From positions 62,001-126,000 of the forward strand of contig CAVVOG010000003.1 in assembly GCA_963749895.1 (NCBI GenBank): a DNA stretch of 64,000 bases, read 5' to 3'. The stretch is from AC-51 sp963749895 (GTDB lineage Bacteria > Actinomycetota > UBA4738 > HRBIN12). Below, one piece after another: positions 40,985 through 49,115 of this stretch; positions within the stretch are counted from its first letter, which is position 1; the number at the start of each line of letters is the position of its first letter. A model generated the notes under the pieces. That model was not told the DNA's origin and made no database searches. It saw only the letters and a list, made by a program, of their open reading frames with translations. The position numbers were made by a program, and so were the translations under genes.

Positions 40985-43398
40985 CCGCTCGACGCGCCGA
41001 GCGCGGTCCCGAGCATGGCCGCGAACCGGTCGGCGGAGACCGGACGGCTGTAGCGGAACCCCTGGCCCAAGACGCATCCGTGCTCGAGCAGGAACCGCTC
41101 CTGCTCGAGCGTCTCGATGCCCTCGACGACGACGGTGAGCCCGAGCATCTCGGCGAGCATCACCATGGCGCGGACGACCGCCTCGTCCTGCGGTGTGCCG
41201 GGGAGGCGTCCCACGAAGCTCCGGTCGATCTTCAGGAGGTCCGGGCGGAGGTCGGTGAGCCGAGACAACGACGACGCTCCGGTCCCGAAGTCATCGATCG
41301 CGAGTCCCACGCCGCCCGCTCGGAGTTCGTCCACGGCCTTCGCCGTGTGCGCGACGTCGGCCATCACCGTCGACTCGGCGAGCTCGACGACGATCGACGA
41401 CGGTGTGACCCCCGCGGCGCGGACCTGGCGGAGGATCCTGCCGGCGAGGTCGGGCTGCCAGAACTCGCGCGGGGAGAGGTTGACGCTCACCCGCACGGGG
41501 GTGCCGTCCGCCTCCCAGGCTGCCACCTGTCGACAGGCCTCCTGGACGACCCATCGTCCCAGCGGCTCGATCAGCCCGAGCGTCTCCGCGAGCGGGATGA
41601 ACCGGTCCGGCAAGACCATGCCGGATCCGGGGTCGTCCCATCGGACCAGCGCCTCGGCGCCGACGATCGCGCCGGTCCGAAGGTCGACCACGGGTTGGTA
41701 GTGGAGGACCCATTCCTCGCGTTCGACGGCGCGGCGGAGCTTCGACGCGAGGCGCAGCCGCTCCTCGGGCGTCGAACCGCCGCCCGCATCGTGATCCCCG
41801 GCGAGCGTCACGGTGCCCGGTCCGCGGGCCTTCCCCTTCGTCCTGGCCTCGTCGGCGCGTCGTACCAGCTCGTCGGCCCCGGCCCCGTCGACCCCCAAGA
41901 CGGCGACGCCGATCGTCGCGGAGAGGAACACCTCGACGGTCTTCACCAGGAACGGCTCGCGCAGCTGCTCCTGGAGGCGCCCGGCTGCCTGGAGCGCCGC
42001 GGCCTGAGGGGCCGCGGGGTCGAGGTCCTCCAACAGGACGAGGAACTCGTCGCCGCTGCTCCGCGCGAAGAGGTCGGTCGTCCGGATCGACGGCACCAGG
42101 CGTTCGACGACGGCACGAAGGACCTCGTCGCCGGTCTCGTGCCCGAAGCTCTCGTTGACCAGGCGGAACAGGTCGAGCCCGATCGACAGGACGCCCACGG
42201 CATGGCCGCTCCGGCCGGCCCGGTGCATCGCGCGTTCGAGTTCCTCCTCGAACCGTTCCCGGGTCGGCAGGTCGGTGAGGCGATCGTGGTAGGCGAGGCG
42301 GGCGACCTCCGCCTCGGCCTCCTTGCGGGCGGTCACGTCCAGCATGAATCCCTGCCAGACGGTCTGACCGTCGGCCGTCTTCATCGGGATCGCCTCGTCG
42401 TGGATCCAGACGGTCCTCCCGTCGAGGGCGACCATCCGGTACTCGGAGACCAGCTGCACCCCGTCGCGCTTGGCGCGGTCCGATTCTTCGATCGCCCGTT
42501 CCCGATCCTCGGGGTGCACCAGCCTCGTCCACAGATCCGCGATCGTGGCCCAGTCGTGCATCGGATACCCGAGCATGCGTTCGATCCGCGGACTGATGTA
42601 CGAGGGGATGGACGGTTCGGCCTCATCGGTGTCGAGGTACACCACGGCGGGGATCGCTTCGAGGAGCTGCCGGTAGCGCCTCTCGGCTTCGGTGAGTCGG
42701 TCCAGGGCCTGCCGCTGCTCGGTGACGTCGAACATCACCCCTTGCAGGAGCTCGGGTGCCCCGTCCTCGCCCGGGAGCACCTGGGCCTTCTCGGCGATCC
42801 ACCGGACCGAGCCGTCCTTGGCGACGATGCGGTACTCGTCGGCCCACGCGGCGCCGTCCGCGGAGGCAGCCTCGTCCTTCGCGAGCATCCGTACGCGGTC
42901 GGCCGGGTGGAGCATGCGCCGTTCCCACAGCGTGGGGTCGCTCGTCCACTCCTCGCTGGTGTAGCCGGTCAGTCGCTCCACCTGCGGGCTCATGTAGAGG
43001 GTTGAGCCCGCGAGGTCGTCGATGTAGGTCGCGGCCGGGATCTGTTCGACGAGACGACGGAACCGTGCGTCGGCGTCTGCGGAGGCCTCCGTGGCCTCGT
43101 CGACCCTCCGCCCGATCACGACGCATCCCACGTCGGGGCCGCCGAGCGGGAGCGCGGTCCATCCCATGGTGACCTGCATACCGTCGACGTCGACCGACTC
43201 CGTGCGGAACGTGGAGCCGTGGCCCCCGCCCACGGGGAACGGGTCGATCCGTCTCCCGAGTTCGGGCGCGCCCCCCAGGAGCCGTCGATGCGCCTCGTTC
43301 GCCCAGACGACCGCCCCCGCCGCGTCGATCACCGCGGCGGGCACGTCGGCGCGGGACAGGAAGGAGCGCAGCTCGGGAGTGACGACGCCGTCGCTCAC
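40981..43398 (-). CDS. PAS-GGDEF-EAL cyclic-di-GMP protein
   Basis: 805 residues, no membrane segment. Three PAS-type sensor modules occupy roughly residues 1-360 (AAVIDAAGAVVWANEAHRRL; ATYIDDLAGSTLYMSPQVER; VVYLDTDEAEPSIPSYISPR). A GGDEF domain follows with RSSGDEFLVLLEDL, where the first glycine is serine, so cyclase activity is possible but not assured. The C-terminal EAL domain keeps GAEALVRWDDP, NLSPREFW, DDFGTGASSLSRL, LKIDRSF and VVEGIETLEQE, and is likely an active phosphodiesterase. It may tune surface polymer or motility through c-di-GMP. Confidence 0.93.
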   Translation of the reverse strand: MSDGVVTPELRSFLSRADVPAAVIDAAGAVVWANEAHRRLLGGAPELGRRIDPFPVGGGHGSTFRTESVDVDGMQVTMGWTALPLGGPDVGCVVIGRRVDEATEASADADARFRRLVEQIPAATYIDDLAGSTLYMSPQVERLTGYTSEEWTSDPTLWERRMLHPADRVRMLAKDEAASADGAAWADEYRIVAKDGSVRWIAEKAQVLPGEDGAPELLQGVMFDVTEQRQALDRLTEAERRYRQLLEAIPAVVYLDTDEAEPSIPSYISPRIERMLGYPMHDWATIADLWTRLVHPEDRERAIEESDRAKRDGVQLVSEYRMVALDGRTVWIHDEAIPMKTADGQTVWQGFMLDVTARKEAEAEVARLAYHDRLTDLPTRERFEEELERAMHRAGRSGHAVGVLSIGLDLFRLVNESFGHETGDEVLRAVVERLVPSIRTTDLFARSSGDEFLVLLEDLDPAAPQAAALQAAGRLQEQLREPFLVKTVEVFLSATIGVAVLGVDGAGADELVRRADEARTKGKARGPGTVTLAGDHDAGGGSTPEERLRLASKLRRAVEREEWVLHYQPVVDLRTGAIVGAEALVRWDDPGSGMVLPDRFIPLAETLGLIEPLGRWVVQEACRQVAAWEADGTPVRVSVNLSPREFWQPDLAGRILRQVRAAGVTPSSIVVELAESTVMADVAHTAKAVDELRAGGVGLAIDDFGTGASSLSRLTDLRPDLLKIDRSFVGRLPGTPQDEAVVRAMVMLAEMLGLTVVVEGIETLEQERFLLEHGCVLGQGFRYSRPVSADRFAAMLGTALGASSG

Positions 43399-43511
43399 GG
43401 TGCCGCCTCGCCGTGCGGGGACGGGCGAACCAGCGTGGGGTTCACCCTCGAGGAATCGGTTCGGCCGGAAGCACCCTTGAGGGTCGCGGGGACCGTGTGG
43501 GCGGACCCCCC

Positions 43512-43517
43512 TAGACT
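43512..43517 (+). promoter_or_regulatory. -10 box of pcrA
   Basis: TAGACT ends 6 nt before GTG 43524; transcript predicted to be leaderless. Confidence 0.6.
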
Positions 43518-43523
43518 GGCCGG

Positions 43524-45800
43524 GTGAACGCGGTCTCGCCCCTGCTCGAGGGGCTCAACGACATCCAACGCGAGGCGGTCCTCCACACGGAGGGACCGGT
43601 CCTGATCGTGGCGGGCGCCGGGAGCGGCAAGACGCGGGCCCTCACCCACCGGATCGCGCACCTGATCCGCGGGAAGGGCGTCTCGCCCTACGAGATCTTG
43701 GCGATCACCTTCACGAACAAGGCGTCGCGCGAGATGGCCGAGCGCGTCGAGTCGCTGGTCGGGTCGGGGATCGCGAGCGGGATGTGGATCCTCACGTTCC
43801 ACTCGACCTGTGCCCGGATCCTCCGCCGGGAGCACGAGCACCTCGGCGTTCCCTCCGGCTTCACGATCTACGACGACGGCGACACGGAGCGGCTGATCGC
43901 CGGGATCGGCAAGGACCTGGACATCGACCCGAAGAGGTTCCCGCCGCGGCAGCTCGCGGCCGCGATCGGCAAGGCGAAGGATCGGGTGCTCGGCCCCGAC
44001 GACCTGGCCGCGATGGCCTCGAACTTCTACGAGGAGATCGTCGCGAAGGTGTACCGCGCGTACGAGGTGCGCAAACGGGAGGCGGGCGCCCTCGACTTCG
44101 ACGACCTGATCAGCGAAACGGTCCGGCTGTTCCGCGACCACCCCGAGGTCCTTCGTCACTACCAGGAACGGTTCACGTACCTGCTGGTCGACGAGTACCA
44201 GGACACCTCGCGTGCCCAGTACGAGCTGGTGAACCTCCTCGCGGCGCGTTCCCGCAACCTGTGCGTCGTGGGCGACGCCGACCAGGGGGTGTACTCCTGG
44301 CGAGGCGCCACGATCCAGAACATCCTGGACTTCGAGCGCGACTTCCCCGACGCACAGGTCTTCCTGATGGAGCAGAACTACCGCTCCACCGGGAACATCC
44401 TCGACGTCGCGAACGCGCTGATCGAACGCAACACCCTGCGCAAGCCGAAGACGCTGTGGACCGACGCCGCCGCGGGCGAGCTCGTCGTCAGCTTCCGTGC
44501 GAACGACGAGCACGAAGAAGCGCTGTTCGTGGCGTCGGAGATCGAGCGCCTCCGCGACGAGGAGGGCTACCGCTTCCGCGACGTGGCGGTGTTCTTCCGG
44601 ACGAACGCGCAGGCCAGGGTGGTCGAGGACGTGTTCATGCGGGTCGGCATGCCGTACAGGGTCTTCGGCGGGGTCCGTTTCTACCAGCGCAAGGAGATCA
44701 AGGACGTCGTCGGGTACCTGCGTCTGCTGGTCAACCCGCAGGACGTGATCTCGTTCCGCCGGGTCGTGAACATGCCGAAGCGCGGGATCGGCGATGCGAC
44801 CGTCGCGGCGCTCGAGTCGTTCGCCCGCCAGGAGGGGATCGACGTCGTCGAGGCCTGCCGTCGCGTCGACGAGATCGACGTGCTGCAGAACCGAGCGAAG
44901 GGCGCGGTCGCCGGCTTCACGCAGGTGATGACGGCGCTCCGCGCGCATCTCGACGACGGCGCCGGGCCGGCGCGGATGATCGAGTTCGCCGCGCAGGAGT
45001 CGGGATACCTGGCGGAGCTCGAGGACGATCGCTCGATCGAGTCGCAAGGCCGGATCGAGAACCTGCAGGAGCTCGCCGGTGTGGCCATGGAGATCGCGGC
45101 GCGCGATCCGGAGGTCGACCTCGAGGGTGTCCTCGAACAGGTCTCGCTCGTGGGGGAGCAGGACGAGTACGACGAGGATGACTCCTCCGTCACCTTGATG
45201 ACCCTGCACATCGCGAAGGGCCTCGAGTTCCCGGTCGTGTTCATCGTGGGGATGGAGGACGGGATCTTCCCGCACTTCCGTTCGATGACCGACCAGCACG
45301 AGCTCGAGGAGGAGCGGCGCCTCGCCTACGTGGGGATCACCCGAGCGCAGCAACGCCTGTACCTGACCCACGCCTGGAGCCGGACCCTCTTCGGCCAGAC
45401 GAACTTCAACCCGCCCTCGCGGTTCCTCGGCGAGCTGCCGCAGCACCTGATCGACGTCCGCGAGTCGGAGCTCCGGCAACGGACGCCCTCGCGGTACGGG
45501 GGAGGGTCGTCGAGCGGGAGCCGGGCGAGCGGCGGCGGGTACTCGGTGGTGGGGCTCCCCGGTCGCGAGCGGGAGGTCGCCGTCACGCCGGGATGGACCC
45601 CGCCGCAGCCGGCGGGGGTGCCCAAGCGAGAGGCCCCCGCGATCGCACCCGGCGACACGGTGATGCACGATCGCTTCGGCGAGGGTGTGGTCCTGACCGT
45701 GAGCGGCCAGGGCGACGACGCCGAAGCGCGGGTCGCCTTCAGCGAGGTGGGCGAGAAGACGCTGCTCCTGGCCTACGCCCCTCTGAAGAAGATCGGCTGA
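43524..45800 (+). CDS. pcrA: UvrD/PcrA-type DNA helicase
   Basis: 758 residues of superfamily 1 helicase, acting in DNA repair and replication restart. Motifs in order: NDIQREAVLHTEGP, Walker A LIVAGAGSGKTRALT, ITFTNKASREMAERV, LTFHSTCARILR, LLVDEYQDTSRAQY with Walker B, VVGDADQGVYSWRGA, LEQNYRSTGNIL, VTLMTLHIAKGLEFPVVFIV and RLAYVGITRAQQRLYL. The C-terminal tail with a Tudor-like GDTVMHDRFGEGVVLTVSG is typical of PcrA. Confidence 0.97.
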   Translation: MNAVSPLLEGLNDIQREAVLHTEGPVLIVAGAGSGKTRALTHRIAHLIRGKGVSPYEILAITFTNKASREMAERVESLVGSGIASGMWILTFHSTCARILRREHEHLGVPSGFTIYDDGDTERLIAGIGKDLDIDPKRFPPRQLAAAIGKAKDRVLGPDDLAAMASNFYEEIVAKVYRAYEVRKREAGALDFDDLISETVRLFRDHPEVLRHYQERFTYLLVDEYQDTSRAQYELVNLLAARSRNLCVVGDADQGVYSWRGATIQNILDFERDFPDAQVFLMEQNYRSTGNILDVANALIERNTLRKPKTLWTDAAAGELVVSFRANDEHEEALFVASEIERLRDEEGYRFRDVAVFFRTNAQARVVEDVFMRVGMPYRVFGGVRFYQRKEIKDVVGYLRLLVNPQDVISFRRVVNMPKRGIGDATVAALESFARQEGIDVVEACRRVDEIDVLQNRAKGAVAGFTQVMTALRAHLDDGAGPARMIEFAAQESGYLAELEDDRSIESQGRIENLQELAGVAMEIAARDPEVDLEGVLEQVSLVGEQDEYDEDDSSVTLMTLHIAKGLEFPVVFIVGMEDGIFPHFRSMTDQHELEEERRLAYVGITRAQQRLYLTHAWSRTLFGQTNFNPPSRFLGELPQHLIDVRESELRQRTPSRYGGGSSSGSRASGGGYSVVGLPGREREVAVTPGWTPPQPAGVPKREAPAIAPGDTVMHDRFGEGVVLTVSGQGDDAEARVAFSEVGEKTLLLAYAPLKKIG

Positions 45801-45852
45801 GGGTCGAAGGCCCGGGGGCCGAGGGAGGCCCGAGTCCCCAGCCCGGTCCGCG

Positions 45853-47328
45853 TCAGGCGGGCGCGCCGAGGCGGTCGAGGACGTTCCGTGTGATCCGCAC
45901 CACCTCCGGGTCGTCGTGCTTCAGCCCGAACGCCCAGTCGGTGCATCCGCCATTGAAGATCGTTGCGCCGCTTTCGGGCCGGTGGAACACCGCGCAGACC
46001 GCGTGGTTGTTCGCGACCTCCTCCAGCCGTTCGGGGTTCACTTCGCCGAACAGCGCCTCGGCGACGTTCTCCAGCTCGCCGGGCTCGTGCGCGTAGCGGG
46101 TCGGCTGCTCGTGCTGCGCCCAGAGGCGCGCGGGCGCCGAGGCGAGGATCTCGAGCGTCTCCGGGGCCCCGTCGCGGTGGGTCGGGATCGGGATCCCGCA
46201 GCGCATCCGCAGCTCGCACCCGTCCACCTCGTAGGCGACGATCGCGTCGCGCTGCCCGAAGTGGTCGCCGTAGTGCAGCTCCGTCCCCCCGAACGCCCAG
46301 TGGTCGGGCTTCCACACCGTGTAGCCGCCGGAGGCGCGAGGCGCGCCGAGCCCGTACCGCGAGTACCCGCCACGGCTGAACGACAGGCCGATCGTCTCGT
46401 GCTCCGGTCTGCCGACGCGACGGTCGGCCCAGATCCCGGTCAGGAAACGCTCGTCGTCGGTGCCGAGCACCGGGTCCTCGTGCGCCTTGTACTTGAAGCA
46501 CGTCATCGCTCGGTGGTCGTCCTCGAAACGGACCTGCCAGAAGCAGGTGTTCCCGCTGAAGATCGCCGCGTTCCCGCCGGTCTGCGTGAACCGGTCGAGC
46601 GCGTCGCGCATCTGCCACGACCAATACTCGTCGTGGCCGACGCTCACGAAGCTCCGGTGGCCGTCCAGCACCTCGGGGTGCTGCACGAGGTCCTGGCTGA
46701 CCGCGAAGTCCAGGCGGTAGCCGTTCGTCTCCGCCCAGCGGACGAACGGGCGCTCCCAGTTCCACCAGCCCGACGAGCCGCTCCAGTCGGACAGGCCGAG
46801 CGGGCGAGCCCACTCCCGGTAGCCCATCGCCTCCTTGTCGGGGGTCGACTGCATCATCCGCCCGATCGGTTCCGGCTTGACGAGGAAGCCTTTCGCCATC
46901 GGCCGCTCGAACGAGACGCGGGTCCCACCGGTGTACAGCGAGGGACCTCCGAAGTCGTTGTACGCGTTGTAGGTGGTGGTCGTGAGGACCAGGAGGTAGG
47001 GGGCGGGCTCGGCGTCCGGGGAGCGGCGGACGACGAGGAACGCGTCGGCCCGCTCGTCGCCGGCGGTCAGGGTCACCGCGTAGTAGCCGGAGCGCCAGTC
47101 GGGGCCGACCGGGATCTCGAACGAGACCGGCCAGCCACAGCCCTGGGACGATGCGTCGTCGGGGACGGCGTGGTGGCCGGCGGTGAGCCCCTGGGCACGC
47201 CACACGACGTCGCGCTTCACGCCGTCGCGGGCGACCTCGACGTCGAACGACGGCGCATCGGTGGACGCGTGGACCTCGACCTGATCGCCCGGCGTGACCG
47301 ACAGCGGCCAGCAGTACGCCTCGAGCAC
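45853..47328 (-). CDS. N,N-dimethylformamidase large-subunit-like protein
   Basis: 491 residues. An N-terminal Ig-like carbohydrate/structural domain (EAYCWPLSVTPGDQVEVHAS) precedes the DMFA2-like core: TTTTYNAYNDFGGPSLY, FVSVGHDEYWSWQMRDALD, AIFSGNTCFWQVRFED and GATIFNGGCTDWAFGL. Conserved H-D-E-Y and cysteine positions match the metal/catalytic area of the family. The substrate need not be dimethylformamide. No small subunit is adjacent. GTG 47328 has a GGAGGAG site 6-7 nt upstream, 13 nt after the small membrane gene. Confidence 0.8.
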   Translation of the reverse strand: MLEAYCWPLSVTPGDQVEVHASTDAPSFDVEVARDGVKRDVVWRAQGLTAGHHAVPDDASSQGCGWPVSFEIPVGPDWRSGYYAVTLTAGDERADAFLVVRRSPDAEPAPYLLVLTTTTYNAYNDFGGPSLYTGGTRVSFERPMAKGFLVKPEPIGRMMQSTPDKEAMGYREWARPLGLSDWSGSSGWWNWERPFVRWAETNGYRLDFAVSQDLVQHPEVLDGHRSFVSVGHDEYWSWQMRDALDRFTQTGGNAAIFSGNTCFWQVRFEDDHRAMTCFKYKAHEDPVLGTDDERFLTGIWADRRVGRPEHETIGLSFSRGGYSRYGLGAPRASGGYTVWKPDHWAFGGTELHYGDHFGQRDAIVAYEVDGCELRMRCGIPIPTHRDGAPETLEILASAPARLWAQHEQPTRYAHEPGELENVAEALFGEVNPERLEEVANNHAVCAVFHRPESGATIFNGGCTDWAFGLKHDDPEVVRITRNVLDRLGAPA

Positions 47329-47341
47329 GGGGGTCTCCTCC

Positions 47342-47506
47342 TCAGCCGAACAGCGCGAAGTACCCGGCGACCACGATCACGACGCCGGCGACGATCGGGG
47401 CGATCACCCAGGCGAGCCCCAGGCGGCCGCGGTAGGGGCCGAGGGTGCCGACCTTCGTCGTCGGCTTCAGGCCAGGCGGGCGGATCGTCACCTTCTTTCG
47501 CGCCAT
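47342..47506 (-). CDS. 54-residue single-helix membrane protein
   Basis: ATG 47506 to TGA 47342-47344 encodes MARKKVTIRPPGLKPTTKVG, a short linker, and one membrane helix (GLAWVIAPIVAGVVIVVAGY). A TAGACT box (complement of 47514-47519) ends 7 nt before the ATG, as for other genes here. It lies 13 nt before the dimethylformamidase-like gene and is probably its operon partner. The basic N-terminus and length recall small actinobacterial membrane proteins, but no family is recognised. Confidence 0.7.
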   Translation of the reverse strand: MARKKVTIRPPGLKPTTKVGTLGPYRGRLGLAWVIAPIVAGVVIVVAGYFALFG

Positions 47507-47513
47507 CGGGGCC

Positions 47514-47519
47514 AGTCTA
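47514..47519 (-). promoter_or_regulatory. -10 box of the small membrane gene
   Basis: The complement reads TAGACT, 7 nt before ATG 47506. It would drive the two-gene unit ending at 45,853. Confidence 0.55.
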
Positions 47520-47527
47520 CGGAGCCG

Positions 47528-47718
47528 AGCCGGCGCAGCGAGCCGGGTACGGGGGGAACGACTATCTCGACGGCGGGAAGGGCGACGACTTCCTGTTCGG
47601 TGGGCCCGGGGCGGACGTGCTCGTGACGAAGGACGGATCCGGTGGTGACACGGCCGACGGCGGCAAGGGCGTCGACCTGTGTCGGACCGACGCGGGGGAC
47701 ACCCGGGTGAGCTGCTAG
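47528..47718 (+). pseudogene. Orphan RTX-repeat C-terminal fragment
   Basis: An open stretch encodes RTX-like nonapeptides (YGGNDYLDGGKGDDFLFGG, PGADVLVTKDGSG, TADGGKGVDLCRTDAGDT) and ends at TAG 47716-47718. No ATG, GTG or TTG start with a ribosome site precedes it in frame, and its upstream part is overlapped by the promoter of the minus-strand small gene. The tail matches that of the RTX-like protein at 34,504 (DxC...DAGDT...C). It is best read as the remnant of a decayed or truncated secreted-protein gene. Confidence 0.55.
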
Positions 47719-47725
47719 TCGCTCC

Positions 47726-49054
47726 TCACCCGCTCACCCGATAGAGGCGCCAGCGGTCGGGCACACCCTTGAGCTCGTGCTCGCCCGCGTCCTCGAACGT
47801 GAGCCCGGCGCCCGCCGTGAGGTCCTTCACGGTCTGCGACACGAGGACCTCGGACGCGGTCGCCATCGCCCCGACGCGGGCGCCGATCGTGACGGCGAGA
47901 CCGCCTGCCTTCCCGGCGATCGTTTCGACCTCGCCCGTGTGGGCGCCGGCTCGGATCTCCAACCCGAGCGGCCGGACGGCCTCGACGATCGCCTGCGCGC
48001 AGCGGACCGCGCGGGCCGGGCCGTCGAACGTCGCGAAGAACCCGTCGCCCGCGGTGTCGACCTCTACCCCCCGGTAGCGGGTCAGCATCGCGCGGACGAT
48101 CGCGTGGTGCCGCTCGACCAGCCCACCCCAGATGCGGTCGCCGAGTTCGGCCTCCGTGCGGGTCGAATCCACGATGTCGGTGAACAGCACCGTGGCGAGG
48201 ACGCGGTCGAGGACGGCCTCCTCTTCCTGGATCTCCGCGATGAACCGGGCCACGCTGCGCAGGATGCCGTCTGACCTGCCGTACCAGTGGAGCCAGTTCG
48301 GGCCGCCGGGGTCGGGGATCTCCTCGAGCCGAGCGCCCGGGATCCGTTCGGCTGCGAAGCGCCCGCTCGGCGTGGCGTCACCGCCGTCGGGGTCGATCAG
48401 GATGAGCGTGGGGGTGGACACGGTGGGCAGCACCGGCCGGATGTCGGCGTCCATGAACCGGCCGAGTTCCGCCGCCAGCGCTCCCGGGGCGATCGACGCC
48501 CGAACGAACCGTTCGAACCAGTCGCGCTCGGGGTGCTCGGGCGGTCCTCTCCACCACTGAGACAGCGGGTACTCCTCGCGGAACCCCCGGGCCCAGGCGT
48601 CGAACTCCACCCGGGACCACATCCAGGGGGTGTCCTCGGTCCGACCGAACGTGATCGTCGGATCGCACAGGATCAGACCACGCACCCGATCCGGATACGT
48701 CGCGGCGAACAAGATCGCGAGCGGGACGCAGTCCACCGAGGCGAAGATCACCGGCCGCGACGCCCCGGTCGCGTCCAGCAGGACGAGCAGGTCGTCGGTC
48801 ATGTCCTCGAACGGCGGCACGTCCGTGGGGGAGAAGCGGTCCGAGCAGCCCCACCCCCGGCGGTCGGCAGGGATCAGCCGCGTTCCGCTCGCGAGCCCGC
48901 GCAGGAACGAGGCGAGGTAGGGGCTGTCCCACGCCAGGTCGACGTGGGAAGCCCACCCCTGGAGGTAGACGAGGTCGGTCGGACCGTCACCCAGCACCTG
49001 GTACGCGAGCGCGACGTCACCGTTCCACGCGTAGCGGGTCGTGGGGATCTCCAC
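47726..49054 (-). CDS. Degenerate alpha/beta-hydrolase domain fused to a class III nucleotidyl cyclase (copy 1)
   Basis: 442 residues. Residues 1-270 have the hydrolase fold (LAYQVLGDGPTDLVYLQGWA; PDRVRGLILCDPT), but the nucleophile elbow reads FASVDCVP with V107 where serine is expected. The cyclase (about 283-442) keeps metal aspartates in LFTDIVDST and TAGDGFFATF, and the arginine in IGARVGAM. The usual substrate-specifying lysine before the second metal site is D (EVDTAGDG). GTG 49054. This is the most downstream copy of the array and the architecture recalls M. tuberculosis Rv1900c. Cyclase activity and nucleotide are inferred. Confidence 0.85.
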   Translation of the reverse strand: MEIPTTRYAWNGDVALAYQVLGDGPTDLVYLQGWASHVDLAWDSPYLASFLRGLASGTRLIPADRRGWGCSDRFSPTDVPPFEDMTDDLLVLLDATGASRPVIFASVDCVPLAILFAATYPDRVRGLILCDPTITFGRTEDTPWMWSRVEFDAWARGFREEYPLSQWWRGPPEHPERDWFERFVRASIAPGALAAELGRFMDADIRPVLPTVSTPTLILIDPDGGDATPSGRFAAERIPGARLEEIPDPGGPNWLHWYGRSDGILRSVARFIAEIQEEEAVLDRVLATVLFTDIVDSTRTEAELGDRIWGGLVERHHAIVRAMLTRYRGVEVDTAGDGFFATFDGPARAVRCAQAIVEAVRPLGLEIRAGAHTGEVETIAGKAGGLAVTIGARVGAMATASEVLVSQTVKDLTAGAGLTFEDAGEHELKGVPDRWRLYRVSG

Positions 49055-49115
49055 GGTCGAATCCTGCGCCGCACGAGGGGTCCTCGCAAGGGCCTACGGA
49101 TCCGCGCTGAACGGA

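Noticed and set aside
45916..47527. Plus-strand open frame leading into the RTX fragment
   Set aside because: It is antisense to the dimethylformamidase-like gene and to the small membrane gene; only the last 60 or so codons show real RTX character.
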